Assembly: GCA_026003175.1 (NCBI GenBank)
Contig: BPGT01000002.1
Coordinates: forward strand, 806,001 to 870,000
From: Armatimonadota bacterium
GTDB lineage: Bacteria > Armatimonadota > HRBIN16
Direction: 5' to 3'
DNA: 64,000 bases
Shown here in pieces: positions 8,515-17,307 of the stretch (positions are counted from its first letter, which is position 1; every line of letters starts with the position of its first letter). A program made the translations under genes and the position numbers. Under the pieces are notes generated by a model. It had not been told where the DNA came from. It saw only the letters and a program-made list of their open reading frames with translations, and searched no databases.

Positions 8515-10392
8515 ATGCGTCGCGACATAGCTATATTCTCTCTGGCGATTTGGCTGCTGGCTACGGGCGCGTTCGCTCAGAAGCCCGTGAGAACGCCTGC
8601 GCCAAAACCGCTGCCACGACATATCGTCTGGGTCATTCTGAAAGAACAGCCGATGGCGGAGGCGGCGGAACGCTGGCAACCTGCGTTGCGCCAGAGGCTG
8701 GAGGAGATAGACCTCGCTCTGCGAGCGTTCGTCAGTAATCCGATGGTAACGCCGGACGCGGTACTCGGTGCGCATCTGGCGGCGCAAATTCAAAGCGCAG
8801 AGGCGTTGAACACCTATCGCCTGATGGTGTATGTGGACTCGGCGCGCTCCCTGATGCTATCGCGAGCGAAACTCACCTCGCGTGTTGCCCGGCTCGGGGG
8901 ACGAGTGCTCACGCACATTCCGTTCCTGAATAGCTTCGCGGTGGATGTTCCCGCGCACCGCGCGCGCGACCTGCAGAGGATACCGGAGGTGGCTGTGGTA
9001 TGGTACCCTCCCGTTCTGCAGGCGCAGCTGGACGTTTCCACGCCCACCCTGTTCGCTCCGGCAGTGTGGGATGAGGGCTACACCGCACCCACCTGGGCGG
9101 TAGCGATTATGGATACAGGTGTGAACTACGTACATACTGCCCTCAATGCGCACACATGGATTATCCCCAACCGCACGGTGCCGGGAATCGGTAGCGGTAT
9201 TCAAGCGTTCCACGACTACGGCAGGCTGGACACTGACTCCAGCGGCAATCCCGTTTACGCTGACGACTATATGACCGCCAGTGACCTGCAAGGGCATGGC
9301 ACGCAGGTGTCTGGTGCCGCGCTAGCTAACAGCACTACCCGCAAAGGAGTAGCCCCCTTTGCGGGATACGGCGTGATACTGAAAGCAGGATACCGCACCA
9401 AGACGGGCGGCGGTTCCATGAACGCAGCAGATGCGCTGATTGGGCTGGATTGGGCAGCGCGTGAAGCTCCCCTGCCACAGGGAGTGGGAATAGCAGGCAT
9501 CAACTTCAGCTTTGGTGGTCCCACAAGTTTAGACGATGACATCCTGACGCAGGCGTTTGATGCTTTCATCTACACGTATCAGATACCACTCTCTATCGCC
9601 GCGGGCAACGGAGGCGGACCGGACAAGAAGCTGTTCACTCCAGCACCTGCGTACAACGGTATCGCTGTTGCCGCATCGGACGACAGGAACACGTTGACCC
9701 GCAGCGACGATGTAATAGCCAGTTTCAGCAGCCGCGGTCCCACCATCGCCGGGCGCAAAAAACCCGATGTGACAGTTCCGGGCGCAGCCATTACCACCAC
9801 CTCGGGTTCCGGCAGCGGCTTTGCAACCGTTAGCGGTACCAGCATCGCCGCTCCGCACGTGACAGGCGCGCTAGCCCTGTTGAACGACGTAGGCATCCAT
9901 GACCCGCTACTGCTCAAAGCGGTGCTGATTAACAGCGCAGAAGACCGGGGCACCGCCGGCTGGGACAAAGACTGGGGCTGGGGGTATGTAGACCTGCGCT
10001 CCGCCATGCAGCACATTATCAATCGCCAGTACGCGACCGGTTCGGTGAAGCCCGCCGGCGTGTCGGGCAGCGTTGCCTATTTCCGCACCCGGCTTCCCGC
10101 AGGCGGAAAAGTGACCCTGGTGTGGCATCGGCACGCCGGTTTTTCGCCTTCGTCAGGATATACCTATCTGCGCACACTGGCGAACCTGAAGCTCACCCTG
10201 ATAGACGAAAACACCGGCAACGTCATCGGTGCATCGGCATCCACTATCGATAACGTGCAACAGGTGGTATCGCCTGCTGCGTATTCACGAGTGCTGGTCA
10301 AAGTGGAGGCAACTAGCGCCTTCGACCAATATCTTACCGAGCCGTTTGCCTTAGCGAGCAGCGGTGTTTTAGTGCCGGTGAACAACCCATAA
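8515..10392 (+). CDS. Secreted subtilisin-like serine protease (peptidase S8)
   Basis: The start ATG 8515 gives a clean signal peptide (MRRDIAIFSLAIWLLATGAFAQ); an in-frame ATG at 8464 would place 17 charged residues before it. An inhibitor-I9-like propeptide region runs to about residue 185, then the S8 domain with Asp200 (MDTGVNYVH), His261 (GHGTQVSG) and Ser443 (GTSIAAPHVTG) on this numbering. The last 120 residues form a beta-rich C-terminal domain. The 625-residue length suits a secreted subtilase with a pro-domain. It is a single gene between the transketolase terminator and the sigma54 promoter of the exopolysaccharide operon. A maturation role for surface proteins is possible but only positional inference. 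Confidence 0.92.
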   Translation: MRRDIAIFSLAIWLLATGAFAQKPVRTPAPKPLPRHIVWVILKEQPMAEAAERWQPALRQRLEEIDLALRAFVSNPMVTPDAVLGAHLAAQIQSAEALNTYRLMVYVDSARSLMLSRAKLTSRVARLGGRVLTHIPFLNSFAVDVPAHRARDLQRIPEVAVVWYPPVLQAQLDVSTPTLFAPAVWDEGYTAPTWAVAIMDTGVNYVHTALNAHTWIIPNRTVPGIGSGIQAFHDYGRLDTDSSGNPVYADDYMTASDLQGHGTQVSGAALANSTTRKGVAPFAGYGVILKAGYRTKTGGGSMNAADALIGLDWAAREAPLPQGVGIAGINFSFGGPTSLDDDILTQAFDAFIYTYQIPLSIAAGNGGGPDKKLFTPAPAYNGIAVAASDDRNTLTRSDDVIASFSSRGPTIAGRKKPDVTVPGAAITTTSGSGSGFATVSGTSIAAPHVTGALALLNDVGIHDPLLLKAVLINSAEDRGTAGWDKDWGWGYVDLRSAMQHIINRQYATGSVKPAGVSGSVAYFRTRLPAGGKVTLVWHRHAGFSPSSGYTYLRTLANLKLTLIDENTGNVIGASASTIDNVQQVVSPAAYSRVLVKVEATSAFDQYLTEPFALASSGVLVPVNNP

Positions 10393-10400
10393 GGCACTTT

Positions 10401-10416
10401 TGGTACGAATCTTGCA
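10401..10416 (+). promoter_or_regulatory. Sigma54 (-24/-12) promoter of the exopolysaccharide/exosortase operon
   Basis: TGGTACGAATCTTGCA fits the sigma54 consensus TGGCACG-N4-TTGCW, with GG and GC separated by exactly 10 bases. Predicted transcription starts near 10427, about 53 bases before the ATG at 10480. The same box with nearly identical sequence precedes both PEP-CTERM-like genes (58231-58246 and 59425-59440). Confidence 0.8.
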
Positions 10417-10479
10417 CTATATAGTGAACGGGGAGAGATGCTTCAAGTGGGTTCCCCGAAGAAGGAGGTAATCAAACGC

Positions 10480-11400
10480 ATGAGAGCTGTATGGATAGCG
10501 TTGCTCCTGGTGACCGTCGGCGCACTGGCGACGGCGGACGACACGTACCGCATACAGAGAGACGACGTTCTGCAAGTGACCGTGGTGGAGGACCCAAACC
10601 TGACCCGCGAGATGGTAGTGGCACAGGATGGAACCATTAACCTGCCGGTTGTGGGCACCATCACGGTGCGCGGGCTAACTACCGGCGAGGTGGCGGAGAA
10701 GATTCGGCTTGCGTTGATTGAGGCACAGTTCCTGCGCGACCCGCACGTGAGCGTTAGCATCCGCGCGGTTAACCGCCCGCGCGTGGCAGTGTTGGGGATG
10801 GTGATGCGCCCTGGCTCCTACGAGTTCAAGGAGGGCGAAACCATTATGCACGCCATCTCGATGGCAGGCAGCTTCGACCCCGACCGCGCACTGCTCAAGG
10901 ATGCTCTGCTCCGTCGCAAGCGACCGGATGGTACCGAAGAGACCATCCCGCTGGACCTGGAAAAGCTTTTCTTCAAGGGCGACCTGAGCCAGAACTATCG
11001 TCTACAACCCGACGATGTGATATTCATCCCCGAGGACGTGGTGAACCGGATATACGTTCTGGGCAAGGTGATGCGTCCGGGGCTCTACCCATGGAAAAGC
11101 AGCACCACCGTGCTGGAAGCTATTAACCGAGCGGGTGGTCAGCAAGATAAAGGCACCCTCAGCAGAGTGTACGTCATCCGCCCCAACCCCAACGCGCCGG
11201 ACAAGCCCCAGCGCATCGTGGTGAACCTGCTGAAGCTGATCGATAAGGGGGACACCTCGCAAGATATTCCGCTCCAGCCTGGCGACACGGTTTACGTACC
11301 GGAGGTCAAAAAGCCCGACTGGAACCAGATATATAGCATCGTAGCAACCGTTGCGCTAACGCGAAACGTCATCCTGAACAGAGCATTCTATCGTTACTAA
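10480..11400 (+). CDS. Polysaccharide export protein with SLBB domains (Wza-like)
   Basis: The start ATG 10480 follows AAGGAGG (10462-10468) and opens with a signal peptide (MRAVWIALLLVTVGALATA). Next comes the Poly_export domain (YRIQRDDVLQVTVVEDPNLTREM, GTINLPVVGTITVRGLTTGEVAEKI), then two SLBB repeats (VAVLGMVMRPGSYEFKEG and IYVLGKVMRPGLYPWKSS). About 306 residues. It forms the outer-membrane or periplasmic export conduit for an exopolysaccharide. It is the first gene of the operon behind the sigma54 box; the chain-length/kinase gene follows after 11 bases with its own AAGGAGG. Confidence 0.93.
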   Translation: MRAVWIALLLVTVGALATADDTYRIQRDDVLQVTVVEDPNLTREMVVAQDGTINLPVVGTITVRGLTTGEVAEKIRLALIEAQFLRDPHVSVSIRAVNRPRVAVLGMVMRPGSYEFKEGETIMHAISMAGSFDPDRALLKDALLRRKRPDGTEETIPLDLEKLFFKGDLSQNYRLQPDDVIFIPEDVVNRIYVLGKVMRPGLYPWKSSTTVLEAINRAGGQQDKGTLSRVYVIRPNPNAPDKPQRIVVNLLKLIDKGDTSQDIPLQPGDTVYVPEVKKPDWNQIYSIVATVALTRNVILNRAFYRY

Positions 11401-11411
11401 AAGGAGGCGAT

Positions 11412-13538
11412 TTGTACGTGGAGTTCTGGCGTCACTATATGATTTTGAAACGGCGATGGCGCATCATCGCGCTGGTGGTGATACTGTGCGCAGGCGCAGT
11501 ACTGGTGTGGTCGCGCACGTCACCTCAGGAGTACGAAGCCGTCGCTGTGCTGCGAGAGCAACGCCCTGTGGGTGAGATGGCGACCGAGATATACCCTGTG
11601 CGTGCCCTGATTAACGACCCGGTGCTGCGCCTGCAGAACCTCGCGCAAATTGTGTCCAGCAACACCGTTATCAGCAAAACCGTGGACGAACTTCAGGTGC
11701 TGCGTCCGGGTGTGCTGGAGGGAGAAACTCCGGCTGATCGCGTCGTAGCCTTCAGCGGGAAGGTGCGCGTGGAGCCGATACCCAACACCGAATTCTTGCG
11801 CGTGCGCCTGCGCGACCCGGACCCCCAGAGTGCGCTGACCGCTCTCAGCGTGCTTGTAGCGAAAGCCACCGAGCGCTACAACGAGCTGACACAGGGAACC
11901 GTCCGGTCAGAGCGCGAACGCATCGAGAACGAACTCTTACCCGCAGCAAAGGCGGACCTAGATGCCAAGCGCAAAGCGCTCGCCGACTACAAGCTGGCAA
12001 ACCGCATTAGCGGGGATTTAGCTTTCCAGACGCAGGTGCTAGTGCAGCGAGCTGCGCAGTATCGCGCCAACCTGGACCAGGCGACGGTGGAGATGGAAGA
12101 AGCAAGGGCGCGGCGCATCGCGGCGGAACAGGAGCTCAAAAGCCAGTATGCTAAGAACGAGTATGAGGAGCTCCAGCGCGTGATGGCGACTAACCCTGTG
12201 CTAGAGCAGCTACGCATAGACCTGGCGCGAGCACAGGCGAGCCTGCAGAAAGAGCTGCAGACCAAAGCTGAACGCCATCCCGACGTGGTTGCGCTCAAAG
12301 CGCAAATCGCGGAGATCGAGTCGCGAATGCGTCTGGAGAGCGAGCAGATTTTGAACTCACAGACGCGCTCCCGTAACCCTATTCGGGACGCGGCGTTACA
12401 GGCGTACATCACGGCTCGAGTTGCTGAAGAGGCTGCCGCCAAACGCGCGCAGGCTTACGCAGAACCGTTGCGTCGTGCGCTTGCCGAACTGGCTGATATG
12501 CCGCGCAAAGAGGCTGGCGTTGCCCGGTTGGAACTGGCGGCGCGCACTGCCGAGCAAACATATAACCTCTACCTGCAAAAGCTCGACGAGGCGAGAGCGA
12601 AAGAACGAGGCGCTCAGACCGCGACGCTGGTGCTGCTAGACCCCCCACAGGTGTTCGTGGTACCCAAACAGACAGGGTTGAAGGTCGCTCTGGCGCTGCT
12701 GTTGTCGCTCCTCCTGGCGAGTAGCGTGGTGTTGTTGCTGGGGCAGCTGGACACCTCCGTACGCACACCCGAGGAAGCCGAACGCCTGCTTAAGCTGCCT
12801 GTGTTCGCAGTAATACCGCTGATGAAACCCAACGCACTGGACAAGCAGGACGGTTTTACCCCAATCGGCGCGTCGTATCAGATACTCTCCACCAACCTGT
12901 GGTACGCCAGTCGCCAGATGCAGGGTTCTGCTGTAGTTATCGCCAGCGCAGAGCCCAACGTCGGACGCAGTACCACCGCGGCGAACCTTGCCATCACGCT
13001 CGCCCGCGATGGGGCGCGGGTGCTGTTAGTGGATGGCGATATGCGCCAGCCTACCTTACATACCCGCTTCGGCATGGATAACTCGCTGGGGTTGGCGGAT
13101 GTGTTGTCTGGCGAGAAATCCATCGAAGATGTGGCTGTGCCCACGATGATTGAAGGGCTGGTGTTGATACCGGCGGGGTCGTCGGCGGGCAACCCGGTTC
13201 GTCTGCTGCGCTCGGCGACGATGGAGCAGTTCGTGGAGCGCACGACCCGACTGGCGGATTTCGTCATTTTCGACTCGCCAGCGGGAGCCATCTTCGCAGA
13301 CAGCACGCTGATAGCAGCGCACGTGAAGAACGTGATTATCGTGCACGCTGCCGGACAACCGTCGCGCGGTGCGGAAGCGGAGTTCCATGCCCGTCTGGAA
13401 CAGGTTGGAGCCAACCTGATAGGCGCGGTACTGAACAAGGTACGCCCGGAGGATAGCAGGGGCGTATACTACTACAGGAGAGCATATCGCGAGCTGGCAC
13501 TGCGCCAGCCATCGGCGCGTGCACTACCCCGAGGATAG
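11412..13538 (+). CDS. Exopolysaccharide chain-length determinant fused to a BY-kinase-like ATPase
   Basis: N-terminal Wzz domain (FWRHYMILKRRWRIIALVVIL transmembrane segment), a long coiled-coil periplasmic region (about residues 150-410), a second transmembrane helix (VALALLLSLLLASSVVLLLG), then a cytoplasmic CpsD/CapB-type ATPase with Walker A' LLVDGDMRQPTLH and Walker B ADFVIFDSPA. A Tyr cluster YYYRRAY near the C-terminus is the usual autophosphorylation site of bacterial tyrosine kinases. The Walker A is unusual: AEPNVGRSTT, with Arg519 (codon CGC at 12966) where the family has Lys. The start is TTG 11412 or GTG 11418 after AAGGAGG at 11401; the latter has better spacing. It controls polymer length and export with the preceding protein. 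Confidence 0.9.
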   Translation: MYVEFWRHYMILKRRWRIIALVVILCAGAVLVWSRTSPQEYEAVAVLREQRPVGEMATEIYPVRALINDPVLRLQNLAQIVSSNTVISKTVDELQVLRPGVLEGETPADRVVAFSGKVRVEPIPNTEFLRVRLRDPDPQSALTALSVLVAKATERYNELTQGTVRSERERIENELLPAAKADLDAKRKALADYKLANRISGDLAFQTQVLVQRAAQYRANLDQATVEMEEARARRIAAEQELKSQYAKNEYEELQRVMATNPVLEQLRIDLARAQASLQKELQTKAERHPDVVALKAQIAEIESRMRLESEQILNSQTRSRNPIRDAALQAYITARVAEEAAAKRAQAYAEPLRRALAELADMPRKEAGVARLELAARTAEQTYNLYLQKLDEARAKERGAQTATLVLLDPPQVFVVPKQTGLKVALALLLSLLLASSVVLLLGQLDTSVRTPEEAERLLKLPVFAVIPLMKPNALDKQDGFTPIGASYQILSTNLWYASRQMQGSAVVIASAEPNVGRSTTAANLAITLARDGARVLLVDGDMRQPTLHTRFGMDNSLGLADVLSGEKSIEDVAVPTMIEGLVLIPAGSSAGNPVRLLRSATMEQFVERTTRLADFVIFDSPAGAIFADSTLIAAHVKNVIIVHAAGQPSRGAEAEFHARLEQVGANLIGAVLNKVRPEDSRGVYYYRRAYRELALRQPSARALPRG

Positions 13539-13643
13539 CACGGGTAAACTCGGTTCGCCTCGGCTCGCGTAAAAGAGAGTGAGGTACACGGAATCTGACT
13601 GCTGAACTGTGGCATTTTTGGGATGAAGGGAGTTTAAGAGGCG

Positions 13644-14351
13644 ATGGCACATGCACAAGCACCGTTACCGGGTGTTGCGCCCCCCACGGTTGGGGAGGCG
13701 GACATGCCCGACCTGCGGGTAGAAGTGCCTGTACTTGAACTGCCCAGAAGCTACCGCCTTGCCAAGCGGGCACTGGATGTTGTGGTGGCAAGCATCGGGC
13801 TGATTCTGCTGGCGCCGCTGATGTTGCTTATCGCGATCGCGATTAAGCTGGACTCGCCGGGACCGGTGCTCTTTCGGCAGGTGCGGATTGGCAAGGGCGG
13901 TAAGCCGTTCTGGTTCATTAAGTTTCGCTCGATGGTGAAAAACGCCGAACAGATTAAACGGGAGCTGATACCGAAGAACGAAGTGCGTGGTGGTCCGGTT
14001 TTCAAGATGCGCAACGACCCGCGCGTGACGCGCGTGGGCAGGTTCCTGCGTCGATATAGCCTGGACGAGCTGCCCCAGCTTATCCATGTGCTGCATGGTG
14101 AGATGAGCCTGGTGGGTCCCCGACCGCCGCTGCCCTCAGAAGTGGCGAGCTATGGCGAGTGGGAGATGCGCCGGCTTAGCGTGACTCCCGGCTTGACCTG
14201 TCTGTGGCAAATCAGCGGGCGCAGTGACATCGGGTTCCGCGAATGGGTGGAGCTCGACCACATCTATATCGACACCATGAGCTTCTGGACCGACCTGAAG
14301 ATACTGTTGTTCACCGTTCCCGCGGTGATTACCGGTAAAGGAGCCTGCTGA
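13644..14351 (+). CDS. Undecaprenyl-phosphate sugar-1-phosphate transferase (bacterial sugar transferase family)
   Basis: A 235-residue monotopic phosphoglycosyl transferase. A hydrophobic hairpin (ALDVVVASIGLILLAPLMLLIAI) leads into DSPGPVLFRQVRIG, FWFIKFRSM, DELPQLIHVLHGEMSLVGPRPPLPSE and a CLWQISGRSDI end, all family signatures (PF02397 type). It starts repeat-unit assembly by loading a sugar phosphate on the lipid carrier. The first 40 residues are an unrelated Pro-rich segment. A 105-base gap with no obvious promoter separates it from the kinase gene, so it is probably in the same operon. The sugar cannot be told. Confidence 0.93.
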   Translation: MAHAQAPLPGVAPPTVGEADMPDLRVEVPVLELPRSYRLAKRALDVVVASIGLILLAPLMLLIAIAIKLDSPGPVLFRQVRIGKGGKPFWFIKFRSMVKNAEQIKRELIPKNEVRGGPVFKMRNDPRVTRVGRFLRRYSLDELPQLIHVLHGEMSLVGPRPPLPSEVASYGEWEMRRLSVTPGLTCLWQISGRSDIGFREWVELDHIYIDTMSFWTDLKILLFTVPAVITGKGAC

Positions 14352-14378
14352 GAAAGCAACGACGGGTGGGACAATCGC

Positions 14379-15296
14379 ATGAAGTGGTTGCAGCAGAACG
14401 AGGTCTCTTTGCAGCAGACAAACTTTTTAGGGTGGATAAAATGGGGCGTGGTGGCGATGCGACCGCGCCAGTGGAGCAAAAACCTGCTACTGTTTGCAGG
14501 CTTGCTTTTCGCCGAGAAGCTGGGAGACGTTACCAGAGTATGGCTGAATATCCTGGCGTTTTTCAGCTTTTGCCTGATTTCGGGCGCTGTGTATATCTAC
14601 AACGACCTGCAAGACGTTGAGGAAGACCGTCTGCACCCCCAAAAGCGATTGCGCCCTATCGCCTCCGGCAAGTTGCCGATAGGGGTTGCCATCTGGCTGA
14701 TGGTATGCGCGATGCTGGTGGGCTTGGTGCTATCATTCTGGATACGCCCTGCTTTCGGCTGGCTGGCGGTGCTGTATATATTGCTCTCGCTGACGTATTC
14801 GTTGGGCGCAAAGCACATTGTCATTCTGGACGTGTTCCTGATTGCAGCGGGGTTCGTGCTGCGCGCGCTAGCAGGGGCGGTGGCTATCGACGTTAGCATC
14901 TCGGGCTGGTTACTGGCGTGCACCACATTGCTGTCGCTTTTTCTGGGCTTCTGCAAGCGCAGGCACGAACTCGTTACACTGGGCGAGGATGCGCCCAATC
15001 ACCGGGTTACGCTGGGGGAATACAGCGTTGGGTTGCTGGATCAGTTCATCGCGATAGTGAGCTCCGCGACCATCATTACATATGCGCTCTACACCATCCA
15101 GAGCGCAACTGCGGCGCAACATGAGAATTTGAAGTATACTATTCCACTGGTGATGTACGGTCTCTTCAGGTATCTGTATCTGGTGCATCGCAAAGAGTTG
15201 GGCGGCGCTCCCGAGCAGGTACTACTGGAGGACCGGGGCATCCAAACCACAATATTATTGTGGATAGCTGTGGCGGTATGGGCAATCCTGCACTAG
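14379..15296 (+). CDS. UbiA-family decaprenyl-phosphate phosphoribosyltransferase-like (DPPR synthase-like) membrane enzyme
   Basis: A 305-residue polytopic protein. MRPRQWSKNLLLFAGLLFAEKL and the metal-binding NDLQDVEEDRLHPQKRLRPIASG region (NDxxDxxxD then HPxKxxRPIASG) are characteristic of the DPPR-synthase branch of UbiA enzymes, which transfer phosphoribose from PRPP to a polyprenyl phosphate. A second Asp-rich loop is not obvious. It is followed 9 bases later by a GtrA gene. In mycobacteria the corresponding enzyme (Rv3806c) and a GtrA protein (Rv3789) take part in arabinan precursor synthesis. Presence in an exosortase operon suggests pentose decoration of the polymer or protein; that is inference. 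Confidence 0.87.
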   Translation: MKWLQQNEVSLQQTNFLGWIKWGVVAMRPRQWSKNLLLFAGLLFAEKLGDVTRVWLNILAFFSFCLISGAVYIYNDLQDVEEDRLHPQKRLRPIASGKLPIGVAIWLMVCAMLVGLVLSFWIRPAFGWLAVLYILLSLTYSLGAKHIVILDVFLIAAGFVLRALAGAVAIDVSISGWLLACTTLLSLFLGFCKRRHELVTLGEDAPNHRVTLGEYSVGLLDQFIAIVSSATIITYALYTIQSATAAQHENLKYTIPLVMYGLFRYLYLVHRKELGGAPEQVLLEDRGIQTTILLWIAVAVWAILH

Positions 15297-15305
15297 GAGC
15301 AATGA

Positions 15306-15779
15306 ATGAACGGTATTTCTGTTAGCAATTGGATAACGGCGCAGCTGCAGCGTAAAGGTGTACGGCAGTTCATCAAGTTCTGTATCGTTGGTGCAAGCAG
15401 CACGCTGATTGACTTCACGGTGGCAAACATTGCCTACTACCTGCTGAACGTCCGCCCTGCAGCGCTGGCGAGCGTGATGGGTTTCTGTGTGGCGGTGGTC
15501 AACGGCTATTTCTGGAACAGCCGCTGGACATTCCGCGACCGTGAACGACGCGCTGTGCACGAAGAGTTCATTCGCTTTGTCATGGTGAACATCGTCGGGG
15601 CGCTGTTGAACTATAGCATCGTAAGCTTCGTATTACTATTTGATAAGCATGATCCGCATCCCAAACTGGTATTTAACGGCGCCAAGATACTGGCAACGGG
15701 TATCGTGGTGTTCTGGAACTTCTTTGCCAATAGACGCTGGACGTTCGGTCATCGGAAAGGAGCGGTACGGACACAATGA
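15306..15779 (+). CDS. GtrA-family membrane protein
   Basis: A 157-residue four-helix membrane protein: FIKFCIVGASSTLIDFTVANIAYYLL, a second helix pair with NGYFWNSRWTFRDR, and the closing FFANRRWTFGH motif, as in GtrA. Family members are thought to help move or organise polyprenyl-linked sugars. The ATG of the exosortase gene overlaps its stop (15776-15779), showing translational coupling. Confidence 0.92.
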   Translation: MNGISVSNWITAQLQRKGVRQFIKFCIVGASSTLIDFTVANIAYYLLNVRPAALASVMGFCVAVVNGYFWNSRWTFRDRERRAVHEEFIRFVMVNIVGALLNYSIVSFVLLFDKHDPHPKLVFNGAKILATGIVVFWNFFANRRWTFGHRKGAVRTQ

Positions 15780-16642
15780 ACGAAGCGATTCGTAAACCTC
15801 GCTGGGCTGTGAAGCAGTGGTTGCCTCTGCGTGCCTTTTGGCTGGGCATCGGGTTGGCAATAGCGGTCTTTGTAGCTTACTACTCGATGTTCGTCGACTG
15901 GAAGGGCAAATGGTTCGAATGGACAGGTTACTACTCGCACGGTGTGCTCGTGCCTTTTCTGGCAGCGTATATGGTATGGATGCGCCGCGAAGAACTGCGC
16001 AGAGAAGTGCCTGCTCCTAGCGGTCACGGCTTCTGGCTGATCGTGCCCGCACTGCTCCTGCGTATACTGGGACATGTCGCACCGTCCACTACGCTATCCT
16101 CCATTTCTTTCATGATGCTGCTGTATGGTATGACGGCTGCCCTGCTCGGCTGGAACTATGTACGCATTCTCTGGTTTCCGCTGCTTTTTCTTATCTTTAT
16201 GGTGCCTCTGCCCGGCGTCATCTTCGATGAGATCTCTCAACCTGCACAGGCGTGGTCTACCGGTGTTGCTGACGCAATCCTTAAAACTATCGGTTACGAA
16301 ACCCGTCGAGTGGGCAATTTTATCTATATCCCGGGTGGGTTCGATCTGGATGTGGGAGTGCCTTGTAGCGGATTCAAAATGCTTATTTCAATGGCAACTT
16401 TTGCTGCCTTCTTCGCCTACTACATCGGCACCAGTGTCTGGCGGCAAGTGCTTCTGGTAATAACTGCATTGCCTCTGGCGATTCTCATCAACGGTTTACG
16501 AATTGCCCTTATCGGCGTCGTCGGCACTAAGTTCGGCGAGGAAGCCGGCTACAACTTTCACGATTGGAGCGGCTACCTCGTGCTGGTAATCGCCTTCGCC
16601 GCATTGTTTCAGGTAGGGAGGTTGCTAGGATGGCGTCGTTAA
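15776..16642 (+). CDS. Exosortase
   Basis: A 288-residue multi-pass membrane protein with the exosortase triad: Cys197 in VPCSGFKML, Arg242 in NGLRIALIG and His262 in NFHDWSGY. The N-terminal WFEWTGYYSHGVLVPFLAAYMVW is the usual YSHG-type loop. Exosortases process proteins with a C-terminal PEP-CTERM tag (motif, hydrophobic helix, basic tail) in exopolysaccharide-producing Gram-negative bacteria. It is coupled to gtrA upstream and overlaps the EpsI start downstream. Candidate substrates are the IPDAST-tagged proteins at 57.4-59.4 kb, which share its promoter type. Confidence 0.93.
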   Translation: MNEAIRKPRWAVKQWLPLRAFWLGIGLAIAVFVAYYSMFVDWKGKWFEWTGYYSHGVLVPFLAAYMVWMRREELRREVPAPSGHGFWLIVPALLLRILGHVAPSTTLSSISFMMLLYGMTAALLGWNYVRILWFPLLFLIFMVPLPGVIFDEISQPAQAWSTGVADAILKTIGYETRRVGNFIYIPGGFDLDVGVPCSGFKMLISMATFAAFFAYYIGTSVWRQVLLVITALPLAILINGLRIALIGVVGTKFGEEAGYNFHDWSGYLVLVIAFAALFQVGRLLGWRR

Positions 16643-17307
16643 CTTCTGTTTCTAACGGCTGCCCGAAATACTCGCTACGCAACTTGTGGATACTCTTTGC
16701 GCTCAGCGTAGCAACAGCAATTGTCGTACTGGTTACCCGCCCGGGGCAGGGCAAGGTCACTGTGGAAATCACCGACGAGCGTATCCCTATGCAGGTGGGG
16801 GAATGGCAGGGACGACGCTATGAAATGGGAACGCTGGTTTATCAGGCTCTTCGCCCAGACGCTATCATCTCGCGAATATACATCAACCCGGAAGGACGGC
16901 AAATCGACTTTGTCTTGCTTGCCGGCACGCACTCAGACGCTTTTCATAATCCGCATCTGTGTTTTCCCGACCAGGGATGGAAAATCCAGAACGACCGTCA
17001 GATAGAGTTTCGGATACCCGGCTTAGATAAATCGTTCAATGCACGCCTGATGCAGGTAGACAATAATGGGCGTAAAGCGACGGTCGTGTACTGGTACCGC
17101 TCGCCTCTGGGGTCGACTGGTTCAGCCGCCGTTGCGCGAATCTCCACCTACATAGCACGCCTGCTAGGGATGCAACGCCAGCAGACTTTCTTCATGCGTT
17201 TCATTGTACCCTCCTCCGGCAGCGAGGATAAGGACCTGGACGTGGTTCGCGAGTTCGCCGGACAGCTGTTCTCCGCGTTGAAGCAGAGTTTGCCTGAGGT
17301 TATCTAA
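16630..17307 (+). CDS. epsI: EpsI-family exosortase-associated protein (DUF3485)
   Basis: The start is ATG 16630, inside the end of the exosortase gene and after GGGAGG; a frame from 16564 would overlap far more. One N-terminal transmembrane helix (LWILFALSVATAIVVLV) is followed by a periplasmic domain with MQVGEWQGRRYEM and AGTHSDAFHNPHLCFPDQGWKI, the HxPxxCxPxxGW signature of EpsI. About 225 residues. EpsI is found with, or fused to, exosortase and is thought to assist sorting or polymer assembly. The last four bases overlap the converging GT-C gene. Confidence 0.92.
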   Translation: MASLTSVSNGCPKYSLRNLWILFALSVATAIVVLVTRPGQGKVTVEITDERIPMQVGEWQGRRYEMGTLVYQALRPDAIISRIYINPEGRQIDFVLLAGTHSDAFHNPHLCFPDQGWKIQNDRQIEFRIPGLDKSFNARLMQVDNNGRKATVVYWYRSPLGSTGSAAVARISTYIARLLGMQRQQTFFMRFIVPSSGSEDKDLDVVREFAGQLFSALKQSLPEVI

